Positions 1-6,712 are shown, counted from the stretch's first letter. The stretch: 9,789 bases of DNA from Desulfovibrionaceae bacterium UBA930 (GCA_002293605.1 DBDO01000227.1:4915-14703), one strand, 5' to 3'. Notes: generated from the sequence alone by a model not told the origin. Numbers and translations are program-made.

Positions 1-7
1 GCCGATA

Positions 8-36
8 CATAGAAATTGCAGGAGGCAATTTCTATG
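8..36 (+). repeat. Perfect 12-bp inverted repeat with a Shine-Dalgarno loop
   Basis: Positions 8-19 and 25-36 are exact reverse complements, leaving the five-base loop AGGAG (20-24). The loop plus the next G makes AGGAGG, a near-ideal ribosome binding site, and an ATG occupies 34-36 in the 3' arm, eight bases on. In a rightward RNA the hairpin would expose the ribosome site in its loop and bury the start codon in its stem. Neither strand has a T-run after the stem, so it is a poor terminator. The pairing is seen directly; a regulatory role is inference. Confidence 0.5.
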
Positions 37-126
37 GAGAATCCGAATGAGGGGCTGTCTGCAAAAAGGGGGGCGAGCAGGCTGAACTTTTGGGGAAGGG
101 GTAAAATACCGGAAGCCATTTCATAA
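34..126 (+). CDS. Possible 30-residue small ORF, unknown function
   Basis: An ATG at 34 follows AGGAGG (20-25) by eight bases and opens a 30-codon frame ending in TAA at 124-126. The peptide begins MENPNEGLSAKRG and ends GKIPEAIS; it is basic, has no membrane segment and matches no family I know. Its start codon lies in the 3' arm of the 8-36 hairpin and its stop in the 5' arm of the 109-148 hairpin. The strong ribosome site is the only positive evidence for translation. An ORF this short can arise by chance, and any promoter would lie outside the window, so this is a candidate only. Confidence 0.25.
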   Translation: MENPNEGLSAKRGASRLNFWGRGKIPEAIS

Positions 127-148
127 CGAATTATGAAATGGCTTCCGG
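109..148 (-). terminator. Probable terminator of the dut-argD operon
   Basis: Positions 109-126 and 131-148 form a perfect 18-bp stem with the tetraloop CGAA. Read leftward, the stem is followed by TATTTTAC, a short T-rich tract, and it begins 51 bases past the argD stop. Read rightward there is no T-run, so the terminator is assigned to the minus strand. An 18-bp perfect stem is long for an intrinsic terminator, so RNA 3'-end protection or another palindromic function remains possible. Confidence 0.65.
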
Positions 149-199
149 AGGCAAGCTCTCCGCTGGGGCGGTGCGATTCTTATGCCTTGTAAGCTTGCA

Positions 200-1402
200 T
201 CAGGCCTGTTTTTGTTTAAGCAGTTCCTCAAGTGCTGCGGCAAAGGCTTCCAGGTCGGCCTTGTCGATGGTCAGGGCCGGAACGAGGCGCAGCACGGTAT
301 CTTGCGTAAGGTTGAGGATAAAGCCTTTTTGGAGCAGGGCCTTCCATACTTCCTGGCCGGGGAAGGCGAGATCGATGCCGATCATCAGGCCCATGCCGCG
401 CACTTCCCTGATGCAGCCGGGGCAGCGTTCGCCAATGGCGCGAAAGCGCTCCATGGCCCAGGTTCCAAGTTGCGCGGCCCGCTCCATGAGCTTGTCGCGT
501 TCCATGATTTCCAGAACCTTGGCAGCCACAACCGAAAGCAGGGCCCCGCCTCCGAAGGTGGTGGCGTGCTTGCCCGGCACAAAGGCCTTGGCGACTTCAT
601 CGCTTCCCAGCATGGCCCCCATGGGCAGGCCGTTGGCCAGGGCCTTGGCTGTGGTCAGCACATCGGGCTGCACGCCAAAGTGCTGAAAACACCACCATTT
701 GCCGGTGCGGCACAGCCCGGTCTGTACTTCGTCAACCATAAAGAGCAGGCCTTTTTCCTTGCAGATGCGGGCCACGGCCTGGGCGAATTCCGGCGTGGCT
801 GGGCGGATGCCGCCCTCTCCCTGAACCATCTCCAGCAGCACGGCGGCTGTTTTTCCGGATATAGCGGCTTCCAAGGCAGCGGGGTCGCCGTAGGCGATCC
901 GGTTAAAGCCCTCGGGCATGGGGGCAAAGCCGTCCTGAAACTTGGGTTGCCCGGTGGCGGCCACGGTAGCCAGGGTTCTGCCGTGAAAGCAGCCTTCAAA
1001 GGTGATAATTTCATAGGCGTCTTTATTTTTTACTCTTTGCTGGTATCTGCGGGCCAGTTTAATGGCGGCTTCATTGGCTTCGGCCCCGGAGTTGCAGAAA
1101 AAGGCCTTGCCGAAGTGGGTTGTGGCCAAAAGGCGTTTTGCCAGGGCGAGCATTTCTTTCTGGTAGAGCAGGTTGCTTGTGTGCACAAGCTTGTGCGCCT
1201 GCGCGGCCACGGCCTCGGCGATTTCAGGGTGGCAATGCCCGAGGCTGGTGACGGCGATACCTGCGAGAAGGTCGATATACTCTTTGCCGTCCAAATCCCA
1301 CAGGCGGCTTCCCAAGGCGCGGTCTGCGGTAAGCGGGTATCTGCCGTAGGTCCGGAACAGCAGGGATTCGTCTTCTTGTTTGATGGCCTCAAGCGTGCTC
1401 AT
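200..1402 (-). CDS. argD: Acetylornithine aminotransferase (class III PLP enzyme)
   Basis: The 400-residue product has the length and motif order of ArgD, which converts N-acetylglutamate semialdehyde and glutamate to N-acetylornithine in cytoplasmic arginine synthesis; many ArgD enzymes also serve lysine synthesis. Visible motifs are the cofactor-phosphate segment NSGAEANEAA (104-113), the Asp224-Glu225 pair in FMVDEVQTG that contacts the pyridine ring, the Schiff-base lysine Lys253 in TTAKALANGLP, and TTFGG (281-285) from the dimer partner's phosphate site. The ATG start follows GAGGA by seven bases. It lies 35 bases behind dut and probably shares its mRNA; the 109-148 hairpin follows. Related omega-aminotransferases (succinylornithine or 4-aminobutyrate transaminases) share this fold, so substrate is inferred from overall resemblance. 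Confidence 0.9.
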   Translation of the reverse strand: MSTLEAIKQEDESLLFRTYGRYPLTADRALGSRLWDLDGKEYIDLLAGIAVTSLGHCHPEIAEAVAAQAHKLVHTSNLLYQKEMLALAKRLLATTHFGKAFFCNSGAEANEAAIKLARRYQQRVKNKDAYEIITFEGCFHGRTLATVAATGQPKFQDGFAPMPEGFNRIAYGDPAALEAAISGKTAAVLLEMVQGEGGIRPATPEFAQAVARICKEKGLLFMVDEVQTGLCRTGKWWCFQHFGVQPDVLTTAKALANGLPMGAMLGSDEVAKAFVPGKHATTFGGGALLSVVAAKVLEIMERDKLMERAAQLGTWAMERFRAIGERCPGCIREVRGMGLMIGIDLAFPGQEVWKALLQKGFILNLTQDTVLRLVPALTIDKADLEAFAAALEELLKQKQA

Positions 1403-1437
1403 GAAAATTTCCTCGCAAATGCTGGTGTGATGATTGT

Positions 1438-1923
1438 TCAGCGCGTTCCTGTGTGTCCGAAGCCGCCCGCGCCGCGCTCCGTGACGCCAAGCGCGGGAAC
1501 AGCAGTGAAGAGCGGGCGTATGAAGGGCTGAAAGACAAGCTGGGCGATGCGATCTCCCTTTTGCACACTGTAGTCTTCCTTGCCCGTATTAAGAAGAAAT
1601 ACGGTTATTTCCCCCCGGTAGTCAGGGTCGATAAGGCCGATGCCCTGGGCCACGGTCAGGCCCTTGACCGCGCCCAGCCCGCTGCGGGAATAGACAAAAC
1701 CGGCAATGCCCTGGGCGAGCGCTTCCACGGCTATGCCGGTAGGCACGGCCCGCCGTTCTCCGGCGGGAATAAGCAGGGAATCGCCTTCCGTAAGGCAGGC
1801 GCGCAGGTCGCTCCCGACCGATGCGGCGGTAGAGGGGCAGAGCCCTTCTGCACCGTAGACGGCGGCGGCGTCCCGGAAAAAATATATATTAACGATGCTC
1901 TGGTGCGGAGAAAGACTTGTCAC
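1438..1923 (-). CDS. dut: dUTP diphosphatase (trimeric dUTPase)
   Basis: The product hydrolyses dUTP to dUMP and diphosphate, keeping uracil out of DNA and supplying dUMP for thymidylate synthesis. All five dUTPase motifs are present in the 161 residues: VGSDLRA (36-42; the usual SAG is SVG), YSRSGLG (78-84), GLIDPDYRGE (96-105) with the catalytic Asp99 and the uracil-pocket Tyr102, KGDRIAQLVF (122-131), and the C-terminal RGAGGFGHTG (150-159), whose Phe closes over the base. I place the start at a GTG (1923-1921) because AGGAG lies seven bases upstream; the frame stays open to a TTG at 1944 that has no ribosome site. It is the first gene of the dut-argD unit and diverges from the phosphorylase gene. 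Confidence 0.92.
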   Translation of the reverse strand: MTSLSPHQSIVNIYFFRDAAAVYGAEGLCPSTAASVGSDLRACLTEGDSLLIPAGERRAVPTGIAVEALAQGIAGFVYSRSGLGAVKGLTVAQGIGLIDPDYRGEITVFLLNTGKEDYSVQKGDRIAQLVFQPFIRPLFTAVPALGVTERGAGGFGHTGTR

Positions 1924-2022
1924 AAAGGCGCTCCTGTGAAACAATGTATGCGAGGGATAGTTTTTTGCATCAGTTTTTTCGTGACCCTGGGATCAGGACC
2001 CTTTTCATCATGACGATGCTCC

Positions 2023-2053
2023 GGCGAAGAGCGGCGCAAGCGCCCTTTTCGCC
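2023..2053. repeat. GC-rich hairpin in the dut/phosphorylase spacer
   Basis: GGCGAAGAG (2023-2031) pairs with CTTTTCGCC (2045-2053), including one G-U pair when read rightward; after a one-base bulge (C2032), GGCG (2033-2036) pairs with CGCC (2041-2044) around the loop CAAG. Neither strand has a T-run beyond the stem, so it is not a standard terminator. It could be a leader structure or a protein site. Confidence 0.4.
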
Positions 2054-2131
2054 CACGGAGAGCGGGCGGAATGTATGTTCGCCCGTGCTTTCGTGTTGAG
2101 GGGCGCAGACCTTCTCCGTTCCGGAAACTCT

Positions 2132-2164
2132 TTTGACTTACGCTGCTCCGGGTTGCAAGTCAAA
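2132..2164. repeat. 8-bp inverted repeat upstream of the phosphorylase gene
   Basis: TTTGACTT (2132-2139) and AAGTCAAA (2157-2164) are exact reverse complements separated by 17 bases, starting 67 bases before the phosphorylase ATG. The half-site centres are about 25 bases apart, which suits either a stem-loop or a two-site operator. I do not recognise the half-site as that of a known regulator. Confidence 0.3.
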
Positions 2165-2198
2165 GACAAGAATGGGGCTGCACGAACGAGGAGATTTT

Positions 2199-4766
2199 AT
2201 GCAACCGTTACGTATCTTTTCCATTATCCCCAAACTTCCTCCCGCTCTCGATCCACTGTGGTTTTTGGCCCATAACTGCTGGTTTGCCTGGAATAACGAC
2301 ATCGAGCGCCTGTTTTCGGATATCGACCCCCAACTGTGGGACGCAAGCTACAAAAATCCCGTCTGGCTGCTGAACCATGTTTCCCAGGAGCGCTACAACG
2401 CCCTTGCCGAAGACGCCTATTTCCGAAATAGACTGACCATGCAGGTGGATGCGCTCAAGCGCTATCTGACGGCTGCTCCTCCCTTCAGCTTTGAAGGCGT
2501 GCCCTCCGAAGAATCCACCGTGGCCTATTTCAGCCTTGAGTTCGGCGTGAGCCTTTGTCTGCCCATTTATTCGGGCGGGCTCGGCATTCTGGCCGGGGAT
2601 CACTTAAAATCCGCAAGCGATTTGAACGTGCCGCTTATCGGCATAGGGCTGGCCTATGCGCACGGCTACTTCCGGCAATATATGACGCCCGATGGCTGGC
2701 AGCAGGAGCGTTACCCTGATTATGACTTTGAGCAGATGCCCATGCAGATTGCCACAACGCCCTCGGGCGAACCGGCCATGGTGCATCTTTATATCGGCGA
2801 TCGCCCGCTCGCGGCCCAGATATGGGAAGTCAGGGTGGGGCGCATCAGCCTCTACCTTCTGGATACCAATATTGCCGAAAATCCTGCCGAATTTCGGGGT
2901 ATCACCGCAAGGCTGTACGGCGGTAACCTGGAAATGCGCCTGTGGCAGGAAATTCTGCTCGGCATCGGTGGCATCAAGGCCCTGCAGGTGTTGGGAATAC
3001 AGAATCATGTCATTCACATGAACGAGGGGCATTCCGCCTTTGCCGGGCTTGAGCGCGTTCGCCTGCTTATGAAGGAAAACGACCTGCCCTTTGAAGTGGC
3101 GGTGGAAGTGGCCGCCTCCGGCAGCATATTTACCACGCACACGCCCGTTCCCGCAGGGAACGACCGCTTTCCGCCCCCGCTCATGCAGCAGTATTTTGAA
3201 AGCTATGCCCGTGATATGGGCCTGGCCTTCAAGGTCTTTCTCGGCCTCGGGCGGGAAGACCCGCGCGACGACAAGGAAGATTTCTGCATGACTGTGCTGG
3301 CCCTGAAGCTCTCCCGCTTCAACAACGGCGTCTCCATGTTGCACGGCAAGGTCTCCCGGCATATGTGGCGCAATATATGGGGGCAGTTCCCCGTGGATGA
3401 CGTGCCTATCGGGTCCATTACCAACGGCGTACACGCGCCTACCTGGGTGGCCCCTGAAATGGGCGGGCTCTATGACCGCTACCTTGGCGCTACCTGGCGG
3501 GAAGAGAGCGACAGCGCGCGCATCTGGGGCATGGCCTCCGGTATTCCCGATATGGAGCTTTGGCGTACGCATGAGCGTTTGCGGGCCCGGCTGGTGGATT
3601 TTGTGCGCCTGCGCCTGCGCGCCCAGATGGCGGCGCAGGGCGCGCGCAGCAAGGAATTACAAGACGCTGAAAATATTCTTGATCCCGCAGCCCTGACCAT
3701 AGGCTTTGCCCGGCGCTTCGCCACCTACAAGCGCGCCCGGCTGATCATGCAGGATATGGAAAGCCTGCGGCGGGTCATCGGCGATACGGAGCGGCCCGTG
3801 CAGTTCATTTTTGCAGGCAAGGCCCACCCGCAGGACAACGGCGGCAAGCAGCTCATGAAGGAGATCATCAGCCTCGCGCGCGAGCCGGAGTTTCGCATGA
3901 GCATGGTCTTTCTTGAGGATTACGATATGGAGGTGGCGGCGCACATGATCTCGGGCTGCGATGTATGGCTTAATAATCCCAGACGCCCGCTGGAAGCCTG
4001 CGGCACAAGCGGCATGAAGGCCGTGTTCAACGGCGTTTTGCAATTCAGCACCCTGGACGGCTGGTGGGACGAGGCCTGGAAGTCGGACAACAGCCTGGGC
4101 TGGGCCATTGGCAAGGGCGAAAACTACGATGATCCGGACTATCAGGACAAGGTTGAGTTGCAGACCCTGTATAAGGTGCTGGAGTCGGAGATCATTCCCG
4201 ATTTTTATGAGCGTGGCCGGGGCGGGCTGCCCACGGCCTGGGTGAAACGAATGAAAGAGGCCCTGGTGGAATTCGGACCCCGCTTCCACTCCAACCGCAT
4301 GGTACAGGAATATGTGGAAAGTTCCTATGCCCCGGCCTGCATCAACCATCAGAAGCTGTCCCATGACAATTTTTCCCCGGCCAGGGAACTTTCTGCCTGG
4401 CGCATGAACATCATGACCAAGTGGGGCGAGTTGAAAGTACGGGACGTGGAAACGGTCAAGGAAGATACCCTCTATGTGGGGCAGTCCCCTGTGGTGGCGG
4501 CCAGGGTCTTTCTCGGTGACATTCCGGCCGAGCATGTGCGGCTGGAAATCTATATGGGTCAGCTCGGCCAGGACAACAGCTTTGTCACTCGGACTCTTTT
4601 GCCCATGCAGGCGGAAGGAGCCCCGCAGGACGGCTGGCAGCTCTATAAAGGTACGCTCGGCGCTGTGGAGGCGGGACGTTTCGGCTTTACCGTGCGCGCC
4701 GTCCCGGTGCACCCCCTGCTACCCAGTTCCCACTCTCTGGGGCTCTTGCGCTGGGCAAACGAGTAA
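2199..4766 (+). CDS. glgP: Alpha-glucan (glycogen/maltodextrin) phosphorylase, GT35
   Basis: This 855-residue cytoplasmic enzyme releases glucose 1-phosphate from alpha-1,4-glucans by phosphorolysis. It is of the bacterial/archaeal alpha-glucan phosphorylase type with an extra N-terminal segment (about residues 15-90, HNCWFAWNNDIERLF; DUF3417-like). The catalytic region starts at YFSLEFG (110-116) with SGGLGILAGDHLKSASD (125-141), then HMNEGHSAF (273-281), THTPVPAGND (313-322), RRFATYKRA (505-513) and FAGKAHP (538-544). The PLP lysine is Lys607 in EACGTSGMK (599-607). I start at the ATG at 2199, five bases after GAGGAG; an upstream in-frame TTG at 2133 lacks a ribosome site. It is transcribed alone and ends one base from the convergent cobS stop. 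Substrate chain length cannot be read from sequence. Confidence 0.93.
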   Translation: MQPLRIFSIIPKLPPALDPLWFLAHNCWFAWNNDIERLFSDIDPQLWDASYKNPVWLLNHVSQERYNALAEDAYFRNRLTMQVDALKRYLTAAPPFSFEGVPSEESTVAYFSLEFGVSLCLPIYSGGLGILAGDHLKSASDLNVPLIGIGLAYAHGYFRQYMTPDGWQQERYPDYDFEQMPMQIATTPSGEPAMVHLYIGDRPLAAQIWEVRVGRISLYLLDTNIAENPAEFRGITARLYGGNLEMRLWQEILLGIGGIKALQVLGIQNHVIHMNEGHSAFAGLERVRLLMKENDLPFEVAVEVAASGSIFTTHTPVPAGNDRFPPPLMQQYFESYARDMGLAFKVFLGLGREDPRDDKEDFCMTVLALKLSRFNNGVSMLHGKVSRHMWRNIWGQFPVDDVPIGSITNGVHAPTWVAPEMGGLYDRYLGATWREESDSARIWGMASGIPDMELWRTHERLRARLVDFVRLRLRAQMAAQGARSKELQDAENILDPAALTIGFARRFATYKRARLIMQDMESLRRVIGDTERPVQFIFAGKAHPQDNGGKQLMKEIISLAREPEFRMSMVFLEDYDMEVAAHMISGCDVWLNNPRRPLEACGTSGMKAVFNGVLQFSTLDGWWDEAWKSDNSLGWAIGKGENYDDPDYQDKVELQTLYKVLESEIIPDFYERGRGGLPTAWVKRMKEALVEFGPRFHSNRMVQEYVESSYAPACINHQKLSHDNFSPARELSAWRMNIMTKWGELKVRDVETVKEDTLYVGQSPVVAARVFLGDIPAEHVRLEIYMGQLGQDNSFVTRTLLPMQAEGAPQDGWQLYKGTLGAVEAGRFGFTVRAVPVHPLLPSSHSLGLLRWANE

Positions 4767-4767
4767 A

Positions 4768-5592
4768 CTACCCCGCGACAGCGGCGAGCAGTGCAAGGTT
4801 TTCTCCGGCTACGATGCAAAAGCCGAGAAAGTCGCCGTTATAACCGCCCTCTCGCCGGGCAAGGAGGGTGAGAAAGGCAAGGAGCAGGGCGCTCAGGGCG
4901 AGGCAGAGCAGGAGCGAAGGCCAGGGGAGGCAAAGCGCGCCGAAGCAGAGGGCGCAAAGGACTGCAAGCGCAAGAGCCGGGGCTTTGGCTGTTTTTGCGA
5001 GCAGCGCGCCAAGGCCGGTGTCGGCATAGGGGGTGTTGAGGCAGGCAAAGAGTATGGGTAGGCAGCGTCCGTAGAGAGGGGCGAAAAAGAGGGGCGGAAT
5101 GCGCTCCGCTTGCAGCAGGCTCGCGCAGAGCACAAGTTGTCCGCTCAGGGCCAGCACCAGGCTGATGACGCCGAACGCGCCAATGCGGCTGTCTTTAAGC
5201 ACCGCGCGAAAGGCGGGTCCGCTTTTGCCGCTGCCCAGGGCATCGCTTAGGTCTGCCAAGCCGTCAAGGTGCAGGGCGCGGGTGAGCCAGGCAGAAAGCA
5301 AAATATACAGCCAGGCCTGCACCCAGGGCTGCTGCGCGAAAAAACCGAGCCAGAGGGGAAGGCAGAGCAAAGCGCCGAGCAGTGCGCCAACGAGCGGGTA
5401 ATAGAGGGCGGCAGCGGAGAGGGCATCGGCGTTCGCACATGGGGCGGCGTGCATCCGGGGGGGAGAGGGCAGACGGGTGAGAAAGCATGCGGCCAACAGA
5501 AAAGAGCGCGCTACGTTCCCTGTGCCCGCCAGCATACGGCGAATGACGCGGAAGACAGAAAGGACGTGGCTTTTTCGTTCAGGCCCGAGCAT
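4768..5592 (-). CDS. cobS: Adenosylcobinamide-GDP ribazoletransferase (cobalamin synthase)
   Basis: CobS is an integral membrane enzyme that joins adenosylcobinamide-GDP to alpha-ribazole (or its phosphate) in the last stage of cobalamin assembly. The 274-residue hydrophobic protein shows the family signatures FLTRLP (37-42), YPLVGALLG (65-73), LHLDGLADLSDALGS (107-121) with acidic residues Asp110, Asp114 and Asp117, KDSRIGAFG (133-141) and GGYNGDFLG (249-257). I use the ATG at 5592, 19 bases after the rex stop; neither it nor the later Met20 (5535) has a clear ribosome site. Most family members begin about ten residues before FLTRLP, so Met20 or another downstream start is quite possible. 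It is the distal gene of the atp-rex unit, and no cobalamin riboswitch precedes it. Confidence 0.9.
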   Translation of the reverse strand: MLGPERKSHVLSVFRVIRRMLAGTGNVARSFLLAACFLTRLPSPPRMHAAPCANADALSAAALYYPLVGALLGALLCLPLWLGFFAQQPWVQAWLYILLSAWLTRALHLDGLADLSDALGSGKSGPAFRAVLKDSRIGAFGVISLVLALSGQLVLCASLLQAERIPPLFFAPLYGRCLPILFACLNTPYADTGLGALLAKTAKAPALALAVLCALCFGALCLPWPSLLLCLALSALLLAFLTLLARREGGYNGDFLGFCIVAGENLALLAAVAG

Positions 5593-5611
5593 GACGGCGA
5601 GGGCCCGGCGA

Positions 5612-6253
5612 TCAGCTTGATCGCGTGGAAATATTGAAGGTCAGCGAATAGAGGTGGTGGAAAAAGTCCACATATTCGACATGAACCTTTTCAGGTACGG
5701 TGATTCGCGCTGGGGCGTAGTTCAATATTCCCCTGATACCCGCTTCCACAAGGTGGTTTGCGGCGCGCTGGGCCCGCTCGGGCGGGGTGGTGATAATGCC
5801 GATGCGCACATCAAGATCCGCCACCCGCTCCTTCAGGCGGCGGGTACAGACCACCTCAAGCCCGGAAAACTCTTCACCGATTTTAAAGGGGTCGCAGTCA
5901 AAGGCTCCCACGATGTGAAAGCCGCGCTTGGCAAATTCCCGGTGCCCCAGCAAGGCCTTGCCGAGGTTGCCAACGCCGATGAGAACGCAGTTCCATTCAT
6001 GGTCCACGCCAAGCGATTTCGCAATGGACTGAATGAGGGCGGGAACGTGGTAGCCCACGCCGCGAACACCGAATTCGCCGAAATAGGTCAGATCTTTTCT
6101 GATTTGCGATGCATTGACATCGCAGGCCTCGGCAAGCGGGCCGGAAGAAATAACGTCTATTCCCTCGCGCTGCATATTTTCCAGCACTTGCAAATAGACG
6201 GAAAGGCGCTCAATAGTAGCGCGGGGGATATGATCACTTTTGGTGGTTGACAT
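5612..6253 (-). CDS. rex: Redox-sensing transcriptional repressor Rex
   Basis: Rex is a dimeric repressor that leaves its operator when NADH binds, so it reads the NADH/NAD+ ratio. The 213 residues are full length. An N-terminal winged helix (to about 84) contains ASQIRKDLTYFGEFG (48-62) and GVRGVGY (62-68), the recognition-helix and linker signatures. A Rossmann domain follows with GVGNLG (93-98), the acidic end of strand 2 in GAFDCDP (116-122), and IGIITTPPERAQ (151-162) and ILNYAP (176-181). The ATG lacks a well-spaced ribosome site: the nearest, AGGA, is 13 bases away. No other start fits, because the frame is closed four codons upstream. A -35-like TTGACG lies close upstream. rex follows atpE by 84 bases and precedes cobS by 19. 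Confidence 0.95.
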   Translation of the reverse strand: MSTTKSDHIPRATIERLSVYLQVLENMQREGIDVISSGPLAEACDVNASQIRKDLTYFGEFGVRGVGYHVPALIQSIAKSLGVDHEWNCVLIGVGNLGKALLGHREFAKRGFHIVGAFDCDPFKIGEEFSGLEVVCTRRLKERVADLDVRIGIITTPPERAQRAANHLVEAGIRGILNYAPARITVPEKVHVEYVDFFHHLYSLTFNISTRSS

Positions 6254-6258
6254 GGGGG

Positions 6259-6287
6259 TTATTTAATCCTGATAAAAGAAGCGTCAA
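6259..6287 (-). promoter_or_regulatory. Possible promoter immediately upstream of rex
   Basis: Read leftward, TTGACG (6287-6282) is followed after 16 bases by TAAATA (6265-6260), or after 15 by TTAAAT (6266-6261). The -35 box matches 5 of 6 consensus bases and the -10 is weak. A start site about seven bases further falls on or next to the rex ATG (6253-6251), which would give a leaderless or nearly leaderless mRNA and fits the lack of a ribosome site. Cotranscription from atpE remains possible. Confidence 0.35.
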
Positions 6288-6301
6288 GTGTAGGCGTGAG
6301 G

Positions 6302-6325
6302 AGGAGGCCGCTTGCGCGGCCTCCT
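6302..6325 (-). terminator. Hairpin between atpE and rex (weak or partial terminator)
   Basis: GGAGGCCGC (6303-6311) and GCGGCCTCC (6316-6324) form a perfect 9-bp GC-rich stem with loop TTGC; A6302-T6325 adds a tenth pair. In the transcription direction (leftward) no T-run follows, only TCCTCCTC, while an A-run precedes it. It may attenuate, process or protect the atpE 3' end while allowing read-through into rex. On the plus strand it is followed by TTTT, but no rightward gene needs a terminator there. Confidence 0.45.
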
Positions 6326-6337
6326 TTTGCGGCGGAT

Positions 6338-6685
6338 TTAGCCGGCAAGCGCGCCGGAAAGCGGGTTGATGAAGAGCAGGATCATGTTCACAACCAGAGC
6401 GTAAATCGCCAGGGATTCGATGAAGGCGAGGCCCAGAATCAGGGTCACCATCAGCTTGCCGCCGGCTTCGGGGTTGCGCGCGGTGCCTTCGCAGGCGGCC
6501 TTGAGGCCCATGCCCTGGCCGATACCGCAACCGGCAGCGGCAATGGCCATGCCGATAGCAGCAGCAAGGTAGGCGGAACCGATAGCGCCGCCGTCCATGT
6601 AGCGTGCGCCGTCAGCAGCGGAGGCAACGCCGGCCATGGCGACAAGGGCAAGAAGGCTGAGGCTGATGGTAAGCAGTTTACGCAT
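6338..6685 (-). CDS. atpE: F-type ATP synthase subunit c with signal-like leader
   Basis: This is the ion-carrying proteolipid of the Fo rotor ring in the inner membrane. The ATG at 6685 follows AGGAG by eight bases, giving 115 residues; the frame is open further upstream but without a comparable site. Residues 1-23 (MRKLLTISLS through VASA) look like a cleavable signal peptide with an A-S-A cleavage site before Ala24, leaving a mature protein of 92 residues, close to the usual 70-90. The hairpin follows: helix 1 with GCGIGQGMG (52-60), the polar loop ARNPEAGG (69-76), and helix 2 with the ion-binding Glu90 in LAFIESLAIYA (86-96). Gln57, Glu90 and Ser91 align with sodium ligands of Na+-type rings. 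It follows atpB by 109 bases. Confidence 0.95.
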   Translation of the reverse strand: MRKLLTISLSLLALVAMAGVASAADGARYMDGGAIGSAYLAAAIGMAIAAAGCGIGQGMGLKAACEGTARNPEAGGKLMVTLILGLAFIESLAIYALVVNMILLFINPLSGALAG

Positions 6686-6712
6686 GAGACAAACTCCTTG
6701 AGTTATATGTTG

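Larger units (their letters stand above)
1924..2198. other. Divergent spacer between dut and the phosphorylase gene
   Basis: No convincing gene lies in these 275 bases. Two GTTTTTT runs (T-tracts 1961-1966 and 1974-1979), A-tracts on the dut strand, lie about 40-55 bases before the dut start and could act as UP-like elements. A GC-rich hairpin sits at 2023-2053 and an 8-bp inverted repeat at 2132-2164. A TTGACT at 2133-2138 resembles a -35 box for the phosphorylase, but nothing 16-18 bases on resembles a -10. I could not place a confident promoter for either gene. Confidence 0.5.

Noticed and set aside
182..1531. Rightward open frame of 449 codons opposite argD and dut
   Set aside because: It is antisense to two strongly conserved enzymes, lacks a good ribosome site and recognisable motifs, and long open antisense frames are expected in GC-rich coding DNA.
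1917..1940. TTGTCACAA and TGTGAA around the dut start as a second Rex site
   Set aside because: The half-sites are in the wrong relative orientation and spacing for the TTGTGA-N6-TCACAA arrangement.
2133..2198. Upstream TTG start for the phosphorylase
   Set aside because: The in-frame TTG lacks a ribosome site and the added 22 residues resemble nothing in the family; the ATG at 2199 has GAGGAG.
2604..4712. Two long leftward frames (322 and 351 codons) opposite the phosphorylase gene
   Set aside because: They mirror conserved phosphorylase sequence on the other strand, are rich in His, Gly and Pro as shadow frames usually are, and match no family.
4800..4830. Bulged inverted repeat TTTCTC/GAGAAA near the cobS 3' end as a bidirectional terminator
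   Set aside because: It lies inside the conserved C-terminal coding part of cobS and no T-run follows on either strand.
5654..6250. Rightward 198-codon frame opposite rex
   Set aside because: It is antisense to a complete Rex protein with every expected motif and has no independent support.
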